From contig JACEHZ010000598.1 in the NCBI GenBank assembly GCA_017893485.1, positions 524,001-588,000 of the forward strand: a stretch of DNA of 64,000 nt, written 5' to 3'. Positions 10,168-22,715 of this stretch are shown here, in pieces (position 1 is the first letter of the stretch; each line of letters starts with the position of its first letter). Made by a program: the position numbers and the translations under genes. A model generated the notes under the pieces. That model was not told the origin of the DNA, did not search any database, and saw only the letters and a program-made list of their open reading frames with translations. This DNA is from Hemerocallis citrina. Taxonomy: Eukaryota; Streptophyta; Magnoliopsida; Asparagales; Asphodelaceae.

Positions 10168-13100
10168 TGTAACACCCCGAATTTCAAATAAGGACAAACT
10201 CGGGATTTCACAGGATCTTTACTTCACTTCGTACAATTTTACAAGGAAATTTAAAACTTTTCATTCACAATACATCAGAGTTCAATTACAACTTGGTTTT
10301 ACACAGCGGAAGAATGAATTTTACAATAAAACATTTACAACATCTTTAAAATAAAGCAGCATCAGCATATCCACTTTATAGCTTCATGAATGGTCCTTTA
10401 CCTGTATGTCAGTCTGTGGGCACGTCAGTTACTTACAACTGACGAAATGTTATACACGGCTATCCTCTCTATGCCGGGAATAGTATAACGATCTCATACT
10501 TTAACAAATCACAAAAATAGATTGAATGAACAAGTAAAGTGTCAAGGGTGATTATTCTAAATATAAGTGTATGTCATGCCTTAATGCCTAATGCACACAA
10601 TTCTACACTAGGATGACACTAATGCACACTTGTTCGGATTCTATGCATCCCATACTACATAGGTCCGAGGGCAAGCGCCTACGTACTCCACATTGAAGGG
10701 TTCGATCCCTCGCCATGAGACTACCCAGTAATAAAACAAGTTTTAGAGTTATTTCACAGATATGGATCTCAGCCTCCCTGGCTAGCCTCCCTGGCTTATA
10801 ATAACAGATCCCAGCCTCCCTGGCTATTATATCGTGATGATAATCCCGTAAATGCCCTTCTAGCCCCGGTATATACATATTCTCTGGAGTATGGTAAACA
10901 TCCGTCGACTACCCTAAGTCCCGGATAAAATACAATCCATCTCCTATGGGGCAACCACAGTCCACCAACTGGGTCTATAGCCACGGAGATCCACCGCCGA
11001 CTATATAGAAGCACCCATTTACGTTTGCACAAGTCTATTACATCTTCACTTAAGTGCCTAATTATTCTCTTAAGTTCAAGACATGAATGTACTATCATTT
11101 CTAGAATCAGTTTTACTTCCTACCGGACTTATTCACAAAATACGAGATCGCCCGACGGCATTATCTCAAAATCATATCAATTCTTTCTTTCAAAATTACC
11201 GGTAACCGAAGTCTTACTAATTCTTAATCATAATCTTTCATGTACAAGAAACATGGGTACACATACCCTTTAGTAATCATGTCTTAAACTTATATAATTT
11301 CTTCTTTCAACTTAATCACAAGTAATCATAGTCTCATCATTATTCATTATCTAGTCATCCGTTCACATTCTTTATAAGCAAAGGAATAATTTCTTTTAAG
11401 AACACAATTCTATCACATGAGATTTCATAATAAAATCAAGTCATTATAATGTCTCACTTTACTTAGAATATTCTTCGAACAATTAAGAGTAAAATTCTCT
11501 TCAAGAAAATCACTTCACAAAAGTAATACTTTACATTTCTTCTTAAAATATATAAACCTTGTAGTAAATATGAAGACTACATTATACAATGCACAAGTAG
11601 CCGAACAACTAGTTTGCTACAGTTTGCTTGGGTACATAGGCCAAATATTTTCGAAAGTGGACCAGTTGTGGACTAACTTTGGTAAATATTTTCAAAAGTG
11701 GACCAGTCGGGTAAATATTTTTCACGGTGGATCAGATTCGGAAATTATTTTCTTTTTACCCTTTTCATTATCATGTCTTCACTTAGATATTTCCATGTCT
11801 CTAGCCATCCACAATTTTATCTATATCTCATTTGGCATCAATCATAATTCTCTTTTAGTCCATTCATGAATCAACAACAATAGCAATTTCATTTGCAAAT
11901 TTTAAACTCATGAAGTCTCTCCAATTAATCAAATACAAATAATTCACAACTTAATCAATGTTCTATTCATAATTCACTTATTCTCAATTCTTTCCAACAA
12001 GAATTCTATTCATGCATTCATCTAATTTAAACTCATTAACAATTTGAGTACACATAGAAATCTAGAATTTCACATTCATCATAATTGCATAATCTCAACA
12101 AGAGAAACTAATTCTCACATCAAAGTCTTTTTTTTTTTTTTTTTTTTTAAATATTCATATTCTTAAAAATAATTAACTTAAGAACAAAATTTCATTCTAT
12201 CTTCAAATATCTCTTTTACTTCTCAAATATACTTGAAAAATTCTACAACTATTTTTACTATATTCTATTTCATTTTATAAGAGTATTAAAATTTTTTCCC
12301 AAATTTAATTTGCATTTAAACTCATTAAGAAGTCTCAACAATCTTCCTACAAATTATACATTTCGACATTTACAATCATGCGTACTAATATGGTTTGTGA
12401 CAGTAATTCATTTTATTATTTTTAACTATCGTGATGGAAAATTGTTCTCTTAGTCATAACAATATTTCTACCATTCATAAACACAATATATTTATCCCAT
12501 CACATTTTACTTTATTTATCAAAATTAGCATGTTTGTACTACAATATAAAAATCAACCACTAACACAATATTAATCTTTCTTTCTTATTCATTAATCAAC
12601 ATGACCCTAGAACATAAAACAACATTTTTCAACAAATTTCCCATACAAAAGAATACATTTTTAACATGCATAACATTTTACAAGCATTCTAACATGATCT
12701 ATGGTATTAGCTCTTTAGTCAAAATCTCCTATTATTTGTTTAATCATAACAATATTGTTCTCATTCATAGCATGTAACACTAACATGAAATTTTTACTAC
12801 ATATCAAAACAAAATGCTCATATTTTGTCACTAGCATGCATAGTTCTAAATTAGAAAGCATGAGAACCCACCTCTTGTTTGAAGGTTGAAAACTACAAAT
12901 GAATGGCTTCTTCTTGCTCCTAGCAACTCCTAGTCCTCTTCTCCTCCTAGCAAATGCTCCAAGCAAGAGATCCTCCAAGCACAATAACTCTTTTTCTTTT
13001 TCTTACACTCTTTTCTTTCTCTTTTCTTTCTCTTGTTTATTTTATTTTTGGTGTGAAAAAGAATGAGAAATGGGTTGCTATTTATAGGACAATGCTAGGG

Positions 13101-13949
13101 ACTATATTGCAAAATCTCCCACCTAATAACTTCTCATTTTAATTTTCTTTTTAATTCTCACCTCTTCATATTTTTAACTCCTAAAACTCCCAACCTCTCA
13201 TCTCCCCACTCTCCATGAACTTAACCACTCCATTAATCCCCTCCCCTAGCCCACAAAATGGTCCAAATACATTTGTGTGTGCATGCATACATGCACAAAC
13301 AAATATGAACACATTTCTATAACTCAAAAATGTGTACTAATATTGTAACTTGTCATGTATAACTTAATTTGTGATTTTAATAATGGGCTTGCTACATGGG
13401 CTCATTTCTAATTAATTAGTTTGATTATCTAGTGGGCTTGCTACATGGGCTCATTTTATTCAACTAATTTAATTATCCTAGTGGGCTCTCTTTTTAATTA
13501 GTCTATTGGGCTAGAATTTAACTTTAAGTTCATGGATCAAAAGAAAGGCTAAATAAAACTAATGCATGCTAAAAATAGTAAAATGAGAGTAGCAAAATGA
13601 GAATAAAAATTTGCACGTGCACCATACGTGCAGAAAAAATTGAAAAATGCATTTTAATCAAAAACAAGGGGAAAATAAATTTTCGTTTTATAAAATAGAT
13701 TTAAATACATAAAAATAAATAATTTAAACCTATAGAAAATATTATACGTAGTGGTGGAAACACGTGCATCAAAACACGTAAAAAGCACGTAAATCCCAGG
13801 GATTGAAATATTATATTTTAGTTGACTGAAATCAATACGGAAAATGTATAAATAGTACGAATCCAAAATATGTAGTAAAACACATTACAAAATATACGTG
13901 TGTAACACCCAGGGGCAAAATTGTAATTTTAATTTTGCGAGGTGTTACA
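10168..13949 (-). mobile_element. Solo LTR, 3,782 bp, Tekay/Del-like
   Basis: Limits TGTAACACCC...GGTGTTACA with the 5-bp duplication TTACC on both sides (10163-10167, 13950-13954), inserted in the L1 reverse transcriptase gene. No gag, pol, primer site or polypurine tract lies inside, so it is a solo LTR left after LTR-LTR recombination. The great length and TGTAACACC ends are typical of Tekay/Del chromoviruses. A TATA sequence in minus orientation (CTATAAATAG, near 13079) gives the direction. AT-rich, with an 18-T run near 12130. Confidence 0.85.
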
Positions 13950-13954
13950 TTACC

Positions 13955-14481
13955 AATTTGTCGCCAAATCCTCTCCCTCTGAGAGCTTCCAACAAACATT
14001 CCCAGTCGACGGAGTCGTATGCTTTCTCAAAATCCAATTTTAGAAGGAAGTTTTTAGAATTGCTCGTATGACAGTGGTGGATAACTTGTTCAGCAGTTGC
14101 CACACAGTCCAGAATACATCTGCCCTTGATAAAGCCCGTCTGGGTTTTACTAATTATGCTATCCATTATGCTCCTCAGGAGGATGGCCAGGACCTTTGTG
14201 ATGATCTTCACCGAATAATTAATGAGGCTAATCGGTCTGAAATCCACCACACGCTTAGACTCCTCCCGTTTGGGTATCAGGACAACTTCTGCAAAATTGA
14301 ACATGCCCAATCTGAGATTGTTATGAAAAAATTCCTCCATCAGTGCCATGACGTCCCCTTTAATTTCTTCCCAGAACACTTGGTAGAACATCATTGGAAA
14401 GCCGTCGGGCCCAGGTGACTTGTCCGCGCCTATTTGGTTGATGGCCTTTTTCACTTCCATTTTCGAAAACGGTTCCTCCAA
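13955..14481 (-). pseudogene. L1 ORF2 fragment: RT N-terminal motifs
   Basis: Minus-strand frame with the classic plant L1 RT start (SPGPDGFPMMFYQVFW), LIPKREESKRVVDFRPISL, and LLKLDFEKAYDSVDW, which holds the first catalytic Asp. It is cut by the solo LTR target site TTACC and resumes at 10162 with VRWIKQYLQTGKT. Upstream (14482-14554) only junction sequence remains. Confidence 0.9.
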
Positions 14482-14570
14482 AATAGAGAAAGTTTGCGCT
14501 GAATCATTCTGGTACGCCTACCAGAATGCCAGTAATCATTCTGGTATGCCTCCCGTTACAGAGCAAAGTT

Positions 14571-14721
14571 CTACAAGTATATGAACAAGAAGCGTGAGAA
14601 AGAGCGAATGGAGCAAAAATTATCAATATGAGGAGTTGTATTAATGTGAAATACCTTAAGCTTGTTCATATAGACTGATATGCGACTATACTTTTTCCAT
14701 TGAAGATGTTGTATTGGTATT
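14571..14721 (+). other. Exon-like remnant of the hAT interior
   Basis: Before the L1 insertion, a pyrimidine tract and CCCTGCAG acceptor (8028-8043) joined this segment. One frame reads FYKYMNKKREKERMEQKL, then a stop. I do not recognise it. It could be transposase coding DNA or a captured host exon. Confidence 0.35.
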
Positions 14722-15513
14722 TGTGATAGGGTAAAAATGGCCTGAGGCCCAACCAGGGCCCAATACAATTCCCACTCAGAAAGGTAAAGATAGCAACCTG
14801 GTTCGGCTCCGAACCACTTCAGGGTCGGCGCCGAACCTCGTGTTTGCCCTCACGGTACTGGCCTCCTCGTAACGACGAGCCTCAGTAGCCCTCGGAGTCC
14901 GATCCGGGACAGTCCCACAGGTCGTCCCCCCTCTCTGGCGGAGCGGAAGGATGACCTGGCGCAGCCTAGGCCCTCCGATCCCCCCCAGAAGCACAGGAGG
15001 CCCACGATGGGCCACGTCAGCTCCTTATACCACCCAGGGTTTCGCCACGTCAGCCCTATACCACTCCTGGTATTGCCACGTCCGCCCTAAACCCCCTGGG
15101 CCTTCTGCCACGTCAGGCCCACGGGCTTTCGGATTCAGACCCGGCCCCCAAGTGGAACCAAACCCGGTTGGGATTCTCTATAAATACTAGACCCACACCC
15201 ACCTTTTGAGGTAATCAATCTTTTGCCACTTAAATATACCTAGTTATTGCTACTCTCTCACAGAGACTGACTAGAGCGTCGGAGGGTCCGCCACCGGGAT
15301 AAACCCCGGTGTTTCAGGACCGTCTGCAGGTACACAAGACCTCGGATCCGACCCTTCCGATCCGAGCCCAGCCTTCAACATCTTTCCGAGCTCATCGTAG
15401 GTCCCAGAAGGTCAACCGAAGGTCGGCAGACGAGCGGCATTCTCCTTCAATACAAATTGAGTCCGAACTCACACCTGGTGCATCCACACGTCTCCCAGAA
15501 ATAAACAGCATCA
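14722..15513 (+). repeat. Tat-like LTR in + orientation, chimeric
   Basis: 792 bp from TGTGATAGGG to AGCATCA, the same length as the LTRs at 16783 and 25028 but inverted. Its first ~310 bases (to ~15035) differ from those LTRs at roughly one base in eight, while the rest is nearly identical. It is followed by GGATCCAAACCC, the same outer flank as the 16783 LTR, and preceded by GGTATT, which is not a matching target duplication. So it is not a simple solo LTR. TATA: CTATAAATAC (15178-15187). Confidence 0.8.
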
Positions 15514-16782
15514 GGATCCAAACCCGAACACCCATCCCCTTCCTCATCGTCAGCTGGTTTGGTGCCAAAACAAAAACCAAAGAGAACAAAACCCAAGCTC
15601 ACCTTCAAGCTCCGATCTCTACCTCCATGCCTCGCCACCTCCATGGCCGAACTCCTCCTCCAACCTCCTCGCCCACTCTCCCGAGCTCGACTTCGTCTTC
15701 TCCACGAGCTCCGAGGCCCCGCCAAGTTCTCCATGCTGAGCCTAGCTCCCTCCTCCTTCGGCGAGCTCCCAGGTGCCCTGCCATGGCCAAAGCTCGGCCA
15801 TCGAGCCCACAATCCAGAGGTCCACCCTCGCCGACTTTACGAGCTCGAGCTCTCCTCAACTCCGAGCTCCGAGTTCCATTCTGAGCTCTCCACTGTCGTC
15901 GAGCTCAGAATGGCCTTCGTCGAGCTCTCCCGAGATTTCAAAGAACAATAAGAGAACAATACACTCAACAAAACACACAACAAAAGAGAACAAGAAGAAC
16001 AAGAATCAACAAAAGAGAATGAGAAAAGATGGAGAAACCCTCACCTTAATTTCTTATTGGAAGGACTAGCCTATGGCCCTATGCAAACCTTCTCCTTCCC
16101 CTTAGCTCTTAAGAACTCTTAAAAACCTACAATTAAAAACTCTCCTATTAGTGTTTTGTTCTCTCTTTCTTTTCCTTTCTTTCTTTTTTTGTCTTTGTAA
16201 AAATGAGACAAGAGTGAAGGGATGGGGTATTTATAGGATGGAGAGAAGGTGGAGAATGCTAAATCACCAAGGCAATTTTGCAAAAACCCCCTTCCCTAAA
16301 AAAAGGGAAGGCCATACCTAGGTGAGGTGGAGGAGAGAGATCTTCTAGAAGAGAACAACGACAGTGGAGAGCTCGACGAAGGCCATTCTGAGCTCGACGA
16401 CAGTGGAGAGCTCAGAATGGAACTCGGAGCTCGGAGTTGAGGAGAGCTCGAGCTCGTAAAGTCGGCGAGGGTGGACCTCTGGATTGTGGGCTCGATGGCC
16501 GAGCTTTGGCCATGGCAGGGCACCTGGGAGCTCGCCGAAGGAGGAGGGAGCTAGGCTCAGCATGGAGAACTTGGCGGGGCCTCGGAGCTCGTGAAGAAGA
16601 CGAAGTCGAGCTCGGAAGAGTGGGCGAGGAGGTTGGAGGAGGAGTTCGGCCATGGAGGTGGCGAGGCATGGAGGTAGAGATCGGAGCTTGAAGGTGAGCT
16701 TGGGTTTTGTTCTCTTTGGTTTTTGTTTTGGCACCAAACCAGCTGACGATGAGGAAGGGGATGGGTGTTCGGGTTTGGATCC

Positions 16783-17574
16783 TGATGCTGTTTATTTCTG
16801 GAAGACGTGTGGATGCACCAGGTGTGAGTTCGGACTCAATTTGTATTGAAGGAGAATGCCGCTCGTCTGCCGACCTTCGGTTGACCTTCTGGGACCTACG
16901 ATGAGCTCGGAAAGATGTTGAAGGCTGGGCTCGGATCGGAAGGGTCGGATCCGAGGTCTTGTGTACCTGCAGACGGTCCTGAAACACCGGGGTTTATCCC
17001 GGTGGCGGACCCTCCGACGCTCTAGTCAGTCTCTGTGAGAGAGTAGCAATAACTAGGTATATTTAAGTGGCAAAAGATTGATTACCTCAAAAGGTGGGTG
17101 TGGGTCTAGTATTTATAGAGAATCCCAACCGGGTTTGGTTCCACTTGGGGGCCGGGTCTGGATCCGAAAGCCCGTGGGCCTGACGTGGCAGAAGGCCCAG
17201 GGGGTTTAGGGCGGACGTGGCAATACCAGGAGTGGTATAGGGCTGACGTGGCGAAACCCTTGGCAGTATTTGGAGTTGACGTGGCTGATCGCGGGTCTCC
17301 TGCGCTTCGGGGGGGAATCGGAGGGCCTAGGCTGCGCCAGGTCATCCTTCTGCTTCGCCGGAGAGGGGGGACGGCCTGTGGCACTGTCACGGGTCGGACT
17401 CCGAGGACTACCAAGGCTCGTCGGCACGAGGAGGCCAGTACTGTGAGGGCAAACAGGAGGTTCGGCGCCGACCCTGAAGTGGTTCGGGGCCGAGCTAGAT
17501 AGCTATTTTTACCTTTTCGAGTGAGAATTGTATTGGGCCCTGGTTGGGCCTCAGGCCATTTTTACCCTATCACA
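16783..17574 (-). repeat. Element 1, 3' LTR
   Basis: Begins TGATGCTG and ends CACA on the + strand. In minus sense it has a TATA (CTATAAATAC, near 17108-17117) and, ~130 bases further, the conserved stem CACCGGGATAAACCCCGGTG. Confidence 0.9.
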
Positions 17575-17595
17575 CAAGCCCCCCACTCCTGCGGG
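17575..17595 (-). other. Element 1 polypurine tract
   Basis: In element sense, GGAGTGGGGGGCTTG ends exactly at the 3' LTR start and would prime plus-strand synthesis. Confidence 0.7.
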
Positions 17596-17689
17596 GGTGC
17601 GGGAGCAAGCCTTGGGGGAGTGTTCATGGTTGTGGAAAAAATGGGAGGACGACTCACAGGGCCTTCTTGGTGGGGTTGTCCTGAGGCTT

Positions 17690-18695
17690 TGACCGGACCT
17701 CGAGCTTGTCGAGGGTTTATGGGTAGGTGAAGGCGATGGCGAACCGTTTGTATCTTCCGGAGAAGAGTACCCTGGTGCCTGACAGAACCTCGAGAGGACG
17801 AGGGTTTATGCGTCGACAAGGGTGATGGCGAGCCGTTGTTTCTTCCTGAGAAGAGTACCCTGGTGCCAGACCGAACCTCGAGACGAGGGGGAATTATGGG
17901 CTGGTAAGGGTGATGGCCAGCCGGTGGATCTTCCGAAGAAGAGTACCCGGGTGCCAGACCGGACCTCGAGCTGGCGAGGGATTATGGGCCGGTAAGGGTG
18001 AAGGCGAGCCGTTGTTTCTTCCTGAGAAGAGTACCCTGGTGCCAGACCGAACCTCGAGATGAGGGGGAATTATGGGCTGGTAAGGGTGATGGCCAGCCGG
18101 TGGATCTTCCGAAGAAGAGTACCCAGGTGCCAGACCGGACCTCGAGCTGGCGAGGGATTACGGGTCGGTGAGGGTGAAGGCGAGCCGTTGTTTCTTCCTG
18201 AGAAGAGTACCCTGGTGCCAGACCGAACCTCGAGATGAGGGGGAATTATGGGCTGGTAAGGGTGATGGCCAGCCGGTGGATCTTCCGAAGAAGAGTACCC
18301 AGGTGCCGGACCGGACCTCGAGCTGGCGAGGGATTACGGGTCGGTGAGGGTGAAGGCGAGCCGTTGTTTCTTCCTGAGAAGAGTACCCTGGTGCCAGACC
18401 GAACCTCGAGATGAGGGGGAATTATGGGCTGGTAAGGGTGATGGCCAGCCGGTGGATCTTCCGAAGAAGAGTACCCAGGTGCCAGACCGGACGTCGAGCT
18501 GGCGAGGGATTACGGGTCGGTGAGGGTGAAGGCGAGCCGTTGTTTCTTCCTGAGAAGAGTACCCTGGTGCCAGACCGAACCTCGAGATGAGGGGGAATTA
18601 TGGGCTGGTAAGGGTGATGGCCAGCCGGTGGATCCTCCGAAGAGGGGTGCCCTGGTGCCAGACCGGACCTCGAGCTGGCGAGGGGATTATAGGTC
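17690..18695. repeat. Tandem array, 176-bp period made of two ~88-bp halves
   Basis: The phrase CCTGAGAAGAGTACCCTGG recurs at 17845, 18021, 18197, 18373 and 18549, exactly 176 bases apart. A related half unit (CGAAGAAGAGTACCC) lies midway. Copies are nearly identical, so the array is recently homogenised. It lies between the antisense gene and the 3' LTR. 18696-19721 holds no gene I can support. Confidence 0.9.
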
Positions 18696-19721
18696 GGGCC
18701 GTTTGTGGGCGAACCGTTGTGCCTTGGGGCTGTTTGAGTATGGTAGTCTGTTGTTTTCGCGGAGCATTTGGGGGCGCCCTGGGATCTATGCAAGGTTCCC
18801 ATTTCCTAGGTGCGTTAATGGCGCCGCCTAATAAATGTATGGCGCATGGTCTTCCGTCGTTTGGTTTTCCCCATGTCATAAAGGCCGGCCCCTGGGGGAG
18901 GCTATAAGTACCCCCCCCCTTATTTCTCGTAGTGGTTCAGATCAAAGCAAGGGTGGTCTGTTTGGCCCTTAAAGGTGTCTGCTTCGGCGGACGCCTGTCT
19001 CTTGATAATTTTTACCCCCGGTTGTGTCGGAGAGGTAGTTTCTTTGTCGCCCGGATCTTCTCTCGGATCTGATGGCCCTGATGTGGCGGCCAGATCCAGG
19101 GGGGATCCGGGCGAGAGGGACAACGACCGAACTTCGAAGGGTGAGCAGTTTGCAACTGTGGAGGTTCTATCCTTCCGAGAGAGATGAAGGGCGTTCTGGG
19201 CCGGTTGTTTGCAACTGTGAAGGTTCCGTTGCTGGAGTAGGCTGGACTTTTGCAGTTGCATCAACTGGCTCGGAATGGTGCACTTCTTTCGACCTCTGGG
19301 TGTTGATCTGCTTTCGACCGGGGTGCTTGCCGAGGGGGGCGTCTTGAAGCTTTGGGGCCCCGGGTAGATGAGTCGTTCTCCGATTGGAGGCTGACTACTC
19401 TGCGTCCCAATAGGGCTCCAGGTTGAGGCGGTTTCTGTCTCACCCGGGAACAGTTCGGGTCTTCGGCCGATGACGCTGTAAGCCCCGAGCTGCTCACGGG
19501 TGAAAGGGGAACCGACCCAGTCTCGGAGCCCGGGGCGTCTGTCTGAGGACGGCGCCTTAAATCTTAAAAATAAAAATATTCCCTCCTCCGAATACTTCTT
19601 CCGTGCTGACCTCCTTGTCTGGCTGCCAGCCTGTCAATGGATGATGTCAGCATCGCACGTTTTGAGGATGTGGTGCGAATTCCTAGGCGGCAGTTGCATG
19701 TCAGATAGGTGAACAGTACTC

Positions 19722-19758
19722 GCGGAAATCGAGGAGTCGCTTTTATCTCCTATAAATA
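19722..19758 (+). promoter_or_regulatory. Promoter of the antisense gene, element 1
   Basis: GCGGAAATCGAGGAGTCGC (19722-19740) followed by TATAAATA (19751-19758), about 150 bases before the ATG at 19906. The same block precedes the equivalent gene of element 3 (46395-46428). It points along +, opposite to the LTR promoters. Confidence 0.7.
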
Positions 19759-19905
19759 TTCCCCCCTCTCCCCTATCTGTCCACTCCTTTCTTTTTCAAA
19801 AAATTTTTCAACACTTCAACGCTCATCTTTGCATCTTGCTGTACCAGGCTCGCCCTTCCAAAGTAACCCCAGGTGAGTTGGCAAGTCTACTTAGTTTAGG
19901 CATAG

Positions 19906-22179
19906 ATGGACAGGGCTCAGTCTGGCTCATCAGCGTCGACGTCTAGGGGGGAAGTGGAGCCTATCTCTGACTCGACGTCCTGGGAGGAGCCCGTACTCGA
20001 GGAGGAGTCAGTGTACGTTGATGAGTCTTCTGACACGGTTTCGTGGGAGGGACCGGTGGTTGAGGAGGAGGTACATGGTGCGAGGCTGTCGCGCTCTCGT
20101 CGTCCCTTCGTGGTGGAGAGCAGCGAGTCGGAGGAAGCGACTGATGGTTCGGACGACGTCCGTGTTTTGGAGTTGGCTACCGAGGGAGAGAGAGGCGAGG
20201 GCGGCATTGTAAGGAGATCCACGGTTCAGGGGGCAGGTCCGAGTTCCATGCTGACTGGTCGGGGGCCCTTATTCACTCCCTCGCCGGAGCGAACCGAGAA
20301 GAGGAAGAAGGCTCTGAGGAAGGTAGGGTTGGGGACTGGTGGTTCGAGCCAAGGGACAGGTTCGCCCGTGCAGCCGAAGCATTTCCGTCAATATCCTGAC
20401 GACCTGTCCGACCAGGAGCTCTTTGGTGTGCAGGCCTCTTCGCCGAGTCGGACGAGAGTGTTGATGGACGCGATTCTGACCGTCTTGGATGGCGGGAACT
20501 TGGAGGTTTTGCAGCTGGCGTACCACATAGGTCCTAGTTACGAATTGATGCTGCCGAGCTCTACTCTTCGCCCAACCGATCCCCTGTCTGCTTGGTATTG
20601 TGTCTTCCCCGTGGACGCGTTTATTTCTGGACTGAGGCTGCCGGTCCATCCGTTTGTTCGGGAAGTGTTGAACTGGGCCTCCTTGGCGCCGATGCAGTAT
20701 GGGCCGAACTCTTGGAAGCAGATAATCAGTTTTGTACTGATGTGCGAGGAACAACGGGTACCCCTGCGCTTGAACGTGTTCCGAGCGACGCTGATGATTA
20801 GTTCGGCGGCCGAGGGGGTTTACTATATCTCCCCCCGGAGCAGGAGGAAGGTTGTTCATAGCCACCCGGACTCTATCAAGGATTGGAAGAAAAAATATCT
20901 GGTGATCCGGAGTGAATAGCCCTGGGACATTCCGACTCGATGGAACTACTCCAAGCCGAGTTATCCTGCGCCGGGGCAGGGGGATCTGACGGTCGAGGAG
21001 TGGGGGTTTTTCGAGCGTCTCCGTTTGTCCCCTAGTATTAATTGGACGAAGGTGACGGAGGTTCGCCTGGCGAGCGTTGGACTGAGCCCAGCCGTTCTCC
21101 GTATGTAGTTGTTTCTTTTCCCTCGATCCTTTCGTACATTCTTGCTCATTGCTCTTAATGGTTTTTTCTGTAGATATGGATGAGGCATCGATCAAAGCAA
21201 GGAGGCTCGCCATGAAGAAGGAAAATGCCGAGAAGAAGAAGGGGGAGGCGGCGAAGAGGCCGAGGGAGCCGCCCCTTGTTATCTCGGAGGTACCGCTCGA
21301 GCCGAGGGTTAAGAGGACTTGTTCGGAGACGGGCAAGGGGGGTGCCCCTTTGAGGGGTAAGGGCCCGGCGAGGGCATCCGATCTTGATAAGGGGAAAGGT
21401 CCCTTGGTAGGGGTCGAGGAGGAGGACCCGGTGGTGGAGTTGTTGCGGCAGCGGTGGGCGCCGGACTGGTCGGTTCGGATGGGCGACTGTCTGACCGAGG
21501 AAGCCCAGGCCGTAGAGGTGGTGGAGAAGCTGGCAACGCCTCGTGATCGCCAGATGATGGAGAACGAGCCCGTGGAGGTGGCATTCACGCGCCTGGCGCA
21601 GGCCACCGTGTCGGTAAGCTTGTCGACCTCCTCCTTTCTGTTTAGTCTTGCCTCATGAGTTTTCTTCTTATCTGCGTCTTTCGGTTGCAGGCTTGTATGC
21701 AGGGAGCTAATGTGAAGAATCTCTACGAAGCGTCCCTGTTACAAGAGCGTGCTCGGGCGGACAAGAGCGGACGAGAGACGAAGGAGATGCGGATCGAGCT
21801 CGAGGGTTCGCATCAGAGGGAGCAGCAGATGAAGCTGGAGCTCGAGGCCAAGGACACCGAGTGGGGGAAGAGGGTGGCCTCCTTGAAGAGGAAGTTTTCC
21901 AAGGAGAAGGGGGAGTTGACAGCTGCGTTCGCCAATGAGAGGAAAGAGCTGACGGATGCGGGCCAGCGGATGGTGATAGCCACCCAGGATGAGTGCTACG
22001 CGAAGGCCCTCAGTCACGTGAGGCATTTCTATCCGACCCTCGATCTGTCGAACTTCGAGTACGACATGGAGATTGATGGGACCCCGAAGATTCCTGCCGG
22101 AGAGGGGCTCGTTGACAACCCGGCCGCCGATCCTCCTGTGAACCCGATCGACGCCGAAGAGGGAAATCGAGTTGTATAG
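19906..22179 (+). pseudogene. Antisense ORF (PF04195-like), three exons, one stop
   Basis: Gene antisense to gag-pol of its element. Exons 19906-21100, 21174-21613 and 21691-22179; introns are GT-AG with phases 1 and 0, and the joined length is 708 codons. N-terminus acidic and Ser-rich. The middle has the putative gypsy-type transposon domain of plants (FISGLRLPVHPFVREVLNW, MQYGPNSWKQIISFVLMCEE, HPDSIKDWKKKYLV). Exon 2 is Lys/Glu-rich; exon 3 is a coiled coil ending in ALSHVRHFYPTLD. A single in-frame TAG at 20917-20919 breaks exon 1; the frame continues with WDIPTRWN, matching element 3. Function of this protein family is unknown. The own TATA at 19751 suggests independent transcription. 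Confidence 0.8.
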
Positions 22180-22715
22180 TTTTGTCTTTCTTTCTTCTTT
22201 CCTCCTTTCGATTGTATTTGCCTCCCGCGGACTGGCCCCCGCCTTTTCGTGTATATATAAAAAAGTAATTCGGACTTGCCAAGGGTTTTGACGCCGGTCG
22301 TTTCCGGATCTCCCCGCTTATGTGCTTCGAGTTGGCTCACTTCGTAGGTTGTGGCTTCCCTTCCCGAGGTGGGCCCCCGTCGCTCCGACGTGGCGTGCCG
22401 CTCGAGACGAGGGGAGTATTTCTGTAACGGCCTTTGCCCCGGTTGACAGTATATAAAGTGATGAAGAGGATGTGGCTCGGCCTTATTGTTTTGCGAGGAA
22501 TCGGAGTGGGGTGAGGTGACGCCTTGAGGGTCGACCCCCTAACCGGGTATTAGGTCGGGTCTGCCGAGGCGTTTGGAGTATGATACAACGAGATTTCCTT
22601 AGTATAAGATAGGGGGGGCCGCTAAAACGGTCCTATACAAAGGAAAGCTTTACAAAAGGTTTACTTCTAGCTAAGTTAAAGTCTATGCTTGCTCTTTGCA
22701 GGAGTTCACTGGGTG
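22180..22715. other. Deletion scar region of element 1
   Basis: Separates the end of the antisense gene from the truncated protease. The RT, RNase H and integrase genes expected here are absent. A + strand TATATAAAG (22450-22458) is present with no recognised gene downstream. Confidence 0.5.

Larger units (their letters stand above)
8059..14554 (-). mobile_element. 5'-truncated L1 LINE (interrupted by a solo LTR)
   Basis: The 3' end is on the left, where an A-tail (T-run from ~8057) abuts the duplication GTTACAGAGCAAAGTT (8043-8058). The same 16-mer is at 14555-14570. On the minus strand it encodes only the reverse transcriptase onward; the endonuclease and ORF1 are lost to 5' truncation. 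Without the 3.8-kb solo LTR at 10168-13949 it is about 2.7 kb. It is inserted just after a CCCTGCAG acceptor-like site of the hAT interior. Confidence 0.9.
14722..17574. repeat. 1,209-bp inverted repeat around a 435-bp spacer
   Basis: Left arm 14722-15930 and right arm 16366-17574 are reverse complements of equal length. They contain one LTR each plus 417 bp of its outer flank. Both arms therefore encode the same spurious 191-aa frame on opposite strands. The spacer (15931-16365) is unrelated, with a CTATAAATACC TATA in minus orientation (~16228-16238). Confidence 0.85.

Noticed and set aside
14722..15513. Simple solo LTR
   Set aside because: Flanks (GGTATT left, GGATC right) are not a target duplication, and the right flank is shared with the inverted arm, so it belongs to a rearrangement.
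15309..15884. 191-codon frame, repeated inverted at 16412-16987
   Set aside because: Lies in LTR and flank DNA; the duplication of the frame is due to the inverted repeat, not to coding constraint.
20269..21606. 445-codon frame on the minus strand
   Set aside because: Shadow of the antisense gene at 19906-22179, crossing its introns; no conserved domain, while the + frame has a recognised domain and splice sites.
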